Under the pieces are notes generated by a model. The model was not told the DNA's origin. It made no database searches and saw nothing but the letters and a program-made list of their open reading frames with translations. A stretch of DNA of 64,000 bases from Parapedobacter defluvii (lineage in GTDB: Bacteria; Bacteroidota; Bacteroidia; Sphingobacteriales; Sphingobacteriaceae): contig NZ_BMIK01000001.1 of assembly GCF_014642075.1 (NCBI RefSeq), positions 935,915 to 999,914 of the forward strand, given 5' to 3'. The translations under genes were made by a program, and so were the position numbers. Every line of letters starts with the position of its first letter. Position 1 is the stretch's first letter. Positions 61,632 through 64,000 of the stretch are shown in pieces.

Positions 61632-63701
61632 ATGCGAAAGAAACTACTTGATAGATTCGCTTCATACCGGTACCTATACACGACAGCACTTGGCCATTTT
61701 TACATCATAGTCCTATTGGTATCTGCCGGCCCCAGTTTTGGCCTTTCCAATGCAATCACCATTCATAAGGAAGATGCCGTGGTCTGGTTGCCAGAGCAAG
61801 AGATCCGTGGCCATGCGGAAGGGTTTGGGGGGGAAGTCCTCACCGTACATCACAACGACTCATCATTTACCATAACGGCAATGCCCGACGGTACGTTTTC
61901 GTTCCCCGTGGAAGTCGTCGGACGGAGCGTCATTTCCGTTTGGGGTCCAAAAAATGGGCGGACCTACCGCTCGGATGAACTCGTACTCACGCTTGGCTAC
62001 GCACCTTTTCCGTTGGTCCGTCCGATAGCTCAGGTAAGGGGTGATACGGTGACCTTAAGTGTGGACGTGACTGAAACGTTCCCCGCGTCGGTTTCTTACC
62101 GTTGGGAGGCCGCATCGGGCAATCCCGCCACGAGCGCCATCTACAGCATACACCACGGCGAGGCGAAGGCGCGTATACCGGAGACTTTCGGGGATTACTA
62201 CTTCAATCTATGGGCAATAAGCGGTGGCGATTCGTTGCGTTTCCAGACGTATGTCACTCGGAATGCCGATGGCATCGCTGCTTTTGAGTTAGCGAAGACC
62301 AAGCCGTCATGGCTGGAGCAGGCGATTGTTTATCAGGTTACCCCCTCGGCTTTTACTGAAGGAGGGAGCCTGGCAGATGTCACGGCAAAGCTGGACGAGA
62401 TCGCCCACTTGGGGATCAATACGATTTTGCTTCAACCGGTGTTCGCCACCCACGATGGCGGCCAGGGGTATGACATCATTGACTATTTTTCAGTGCGCGA
62501 AGATATCGGCGGTGCAAGCCAACTGCGCGAGTTCATTGCTCAGGCCAGGAAACGAAAAATGAAGATCGTACTGGATTTTGTTCCGAATCATACATCCGTG
62601 CACCATCCGTATGCACAGGATGCAATTACCCACGGTAACCGTTCGCACTATTACAACTTTTACCAGCGTGAGCTGGATGGTGCGCCCTACGGATCCAACT
62701 ATCACCGCGATGCAAACGGGTTTATTTATTATTTCTGGGAGGGCATGGTCAACCTGAACTACCACAACCCTGAGGTACAACGGTGGATGATTGCCGCATG
62801 CACCCATTGGGTGCGCACGTTTGATATTGATGGTTACCGTTTCGACGCCGTCTGGGGCTTAGCTGCGCGTAATCCCGACTTTCCGAAACGGCTGGTCGCT
62901 GCGTTGAAGAGCGTAAAACCTGAACTGCTGTGTTTGGCCGAAGACAAAGCGTCTGTAAAGGAACCGTTCCAAATGGGGTACGATGCGGCGTACGACTGGA
63001 CCACCGATACCAGCTGGGTATCGCAGTGGTCATGGGAAACAAATCATCACGAGCGCCACAGCGAAACGGTGTTCAACTACCCCACGGCAAGTAAGAGGAC
63101 AACGCTGTTGAAGAATGCACTGTTTAATCAGAAAATGTATGGGCCGATGGTCCGTTTCCTTGAGAACAATGATTTGCCACCCTTCTTGTCTTCCCACAAC
63201 CTGGAACAGACGAAAATGGCAGCAACGTTGCTGTTTTCCTTGCCCGGAATCCCGATGATTTACAATGGGCAGGAAATTGGAAATCTTAAACATCCATATG
63301 ACGATAAGCCGATTTTCCGGTCTGGAAACACCATCGGCCAGTTGGACAGCGTGGGCTTGTTTCCATTTTATGCCAAACTCGCCAAGTTGAGGACAGCGCA
63401 CGCCGTGTTGCGAAGCGAAAATATGAGGGAATGGCTACCCTCACAGGTCTCAAACCTACTATGCATATACCGGTGGACAGCGACACAGCATGCGTTTACG
63501 ATAGTTAACCCCCGGGAAAACGCTTCCGCATTTCAGTTCGAAATCGATGCATTGAGGGCTATTGCAGGCAATGCCGACAATCTAACCTTGGTAGATTTAA
63601 TCACCGACGAACGTTTTACCTCGATAACGGATAACGACAACCGATTATTGAATATACCGATGCCCGGCTATTCTACTAGGATATTATATCTTTCTAAATA
63701 A
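61632..63701 (+). CDS. GH13 alpha-amylase-family protein, exported
   Basis: A 689-residue protein. A signal-like segment (HFYIIVLLVSAGPSFGLSNA) precedes two beta-sandwich regions (about 42-125 and 126-210), then the GH13 (beta/alpha)8 barrel from about 225. Region I is DFVPNHT (315-321). Region II is GYRFDAVWG with the nucleophile Asp405. Region III is LLCLAEDK with the acid/base Glu437. Region IV reads FLENNDLPPF with Asp514, but the usual His before the Asp (NHD) is Asn513. A short C-terminal sandwich ends the protein. It is probably an alpha-glucan- or alpha-glucoside-active enzyme at the cell surface or in the periplasm. It follows the GMC gene by 167 bases. Confidence 0.93.
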   Translation: MRKKLLDRFASYRYLYTTALGHFYIIVLLVSAGPSFGLSNAITIHKEDAVVWLPEQEIRGHAEGFGGEVLTVHHNDSSFTITAMPDGTFSFPVEVVGRSVISVWGPKNGRTYRSDELVLTLGYAPFPLVRPIAQVRGDTVTLSVDVTETFPASVSYRWEAASGNPATSAIYSIHHGEAKARIPETFGDYYFNLWAISGGDSLRFQTYVTRNADGIAAFELAKTKPSWLEQAIVYQVTPSAFTEGGSLADVTAKLDEIAHLGINTILLQPVFATHDGGQGYDIIDYFSVREDIGGASQLREFIAQARKRKMKIVLDFVPNHTSVHHPYAQDAITHGNRSHYYNFYQRELDGAPYGSNYHRDANGFIYYFWEGMVNLNYHNPEVQRWMIAACTHWVRTFDIDGYRFDAVWGLAARNPDFPKRLVAALKSVKPELLCLAEDKASVKEPFQMGYDAAYDWTTDTSWVSQWSWETNHHERHSETVFNYPTASKRTTLLKNALFNQKMYGPMVRFLENNDLPPFLSSHNLEQTKMAATLLFSLPGIPMIYNGQEIGNLKHPYDDKPIFRSGNTIGQLDSVGLFPFYAKLAKLRTAHAVLRSENMREWLPSQVSNLLCIYRWTATQHAFTIVNPRENASAFQFEIDALRAIAGNADNLTLVDLITDERFTSITDNDNRLLNIPMPGYSTRILYLSK

Positions 63702-63770
63702 GAATTGACTTATCCGTTTAATAAATAAACGTGAAGTTTTTGATACTATACATAGACGCATAAAAATGAG

Positions 63771-63899
63771 GATCGAGGCCCTGCACCCGCGGGGTTCGAG
63801 TGGCTCGATATCAATGATCATGTAAACAGTGTGATTACATGGCTGCGCAAAGGTCTTGACGGCGAGGGTGGCCTGATTTTTATAGCCAATTTTACGCCA
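63771..63899 (+). pseudogene. Fragment of a 1,4-alpha-glucan branching enzyme gene (glgB relic)
   Basis: In one plus-strand frame, 43 codons read GPAPAGFEWLDINDHVNSVI then TWLRKGLDGEGGLIFIANFT and P, a good match to the part of GlgB before its C-terminal domain (GFEWID..NSV..F.R......NFTP). No start codon exists: the frame is preceded by TAG at about 63754. After NFTP the similarity ends at a hairpin. The rest of GlgB is absent in the window, so this is a remnant left by deletion or duplication next to the GH13 gene. Confidence 0.7.
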
Positions 63900-63901
63900 A
63901 G

Positions 63902-63936
63902 CCCCGATTCTTCCCGTTTCGGGGATTTGTTTTTCT
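63902..63936 (+). terminator. Possible intrinsic terminator
   Basis: Stem CCCCGA (63902-63907) with TCGGGG (63919-63924) and an 11-base loop, followed by ATTTGTTTTTCTT. It lies right after the glgB-like fragment and could end the locus transcript. Confidence 0.5.
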
Positions 63937-64000
63937 TCCCGTCTCTTGTTTTTACGTCCATAGCTCATATAACAGAAATGGGGCGGGGGTATCGTATGCA

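Noticed and set aside
63684-63968. 94-codon minus-strand frame at the right edge
   Set aside because: The plus strand here encodes a GlgB-like segment with clear family pattern, so the minus frame is a shadow.
1-64000. CRISPR arrays, prophage, toxin-antitoxin pairs, restriction systems or intact insertion sequences
   Set aside because: I looked for regularly spaced repeats, transposase or integrase motifs and phage structural genes on both strands and saw none.

Overview
The window is Bacteroidota DNA, most likely Sphingobacteriaceae (a Parapedobacter- or Sphingobacterium-like genus; the genus is a guess). The evidence is two ECF-sigma/FecR/SusC loci (one with SusD inside the window), many lipoprotein and outer-membrane barrel genes, moderate GC, few Shine-Dalgarno sequences, and promoters of the Bacteroidota form TTG-N18..20-TAnnTTTG, five of which are complete.

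Layout. 1-4360 is a leftward sigma-fecR-susC locus whose susC runs off the left edge. 4395-11463 holds housekeeping and stress genes: NAD(P)HX repair (nnr), a SufT/PaaD-type protein, a KhtTU-type K+/H+ antiporter whose pump gene is frameshifted, a secreted EEP-family hydrolase, a DUF6496 mini-protein, an MgtC protein and an MBL hydrolase. 11645-17254 carries recJ, lptB, a GH3-like adenylase and an arylsulfatase. 17290-20124 is a large HELRH metallopeptidase/propeller/barrel protein on the minus strand. 20736-23814 is a translationally coupled trio: mgtE, an outer-membrane protein and a Ycf48-like lipoprotein. After tRNA-Asn lies a more AT-rich patch (24219-26897) with an isochorismatase-GNAT fusion, an SDR and an OsmC pair. 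26991-31085 is a minus-strand module of a Cys/His-motif small membrane protein, a TonB-dependent receptor and a His-rich BNR lipoprotein. 31186-45305 is mostly core (PfkB kinase, a sigma factor with a cytochrome b5-like gene, murB, tetR, ypdA, FUSC, PEP carboxylase, DUF4142, Gfo/Idh/MocA) with three envelope proteins and a 59-residue orphan. 45410-48376 is the ppk1-ppx polyphosphate pair, followed by tRNA-Leu(GAG) and about 1.1 kb of gene-free, repeat-rich DNA.

49672-63701 is the most distinctive region. A sigma-fecR pair precedes susC-susD, a lipoprotein PQQ-type dehydrogenase carrying its own cytochrome c domain, a Tat-exported TIM-barrel isomerase/epimerase, a GMC oxidoreductase and a GH13 protein. 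It reads as a polysaccharide-utilisation-type locus rebuilt around sugar oxidation. A start-less glgB fragment follows at the right edge.

The main points for a second look are this oxidative locus; two repeat-like segments carried in frame inside fecR; a nested inverted-repeat element starting on the last base of tRNA-Leu, followed by a degenerate copy of the tRNA 3' half; paired TGATTA-N3-TAATCA dyads in the DUF4142 leader; and the frameshifted antiporter.
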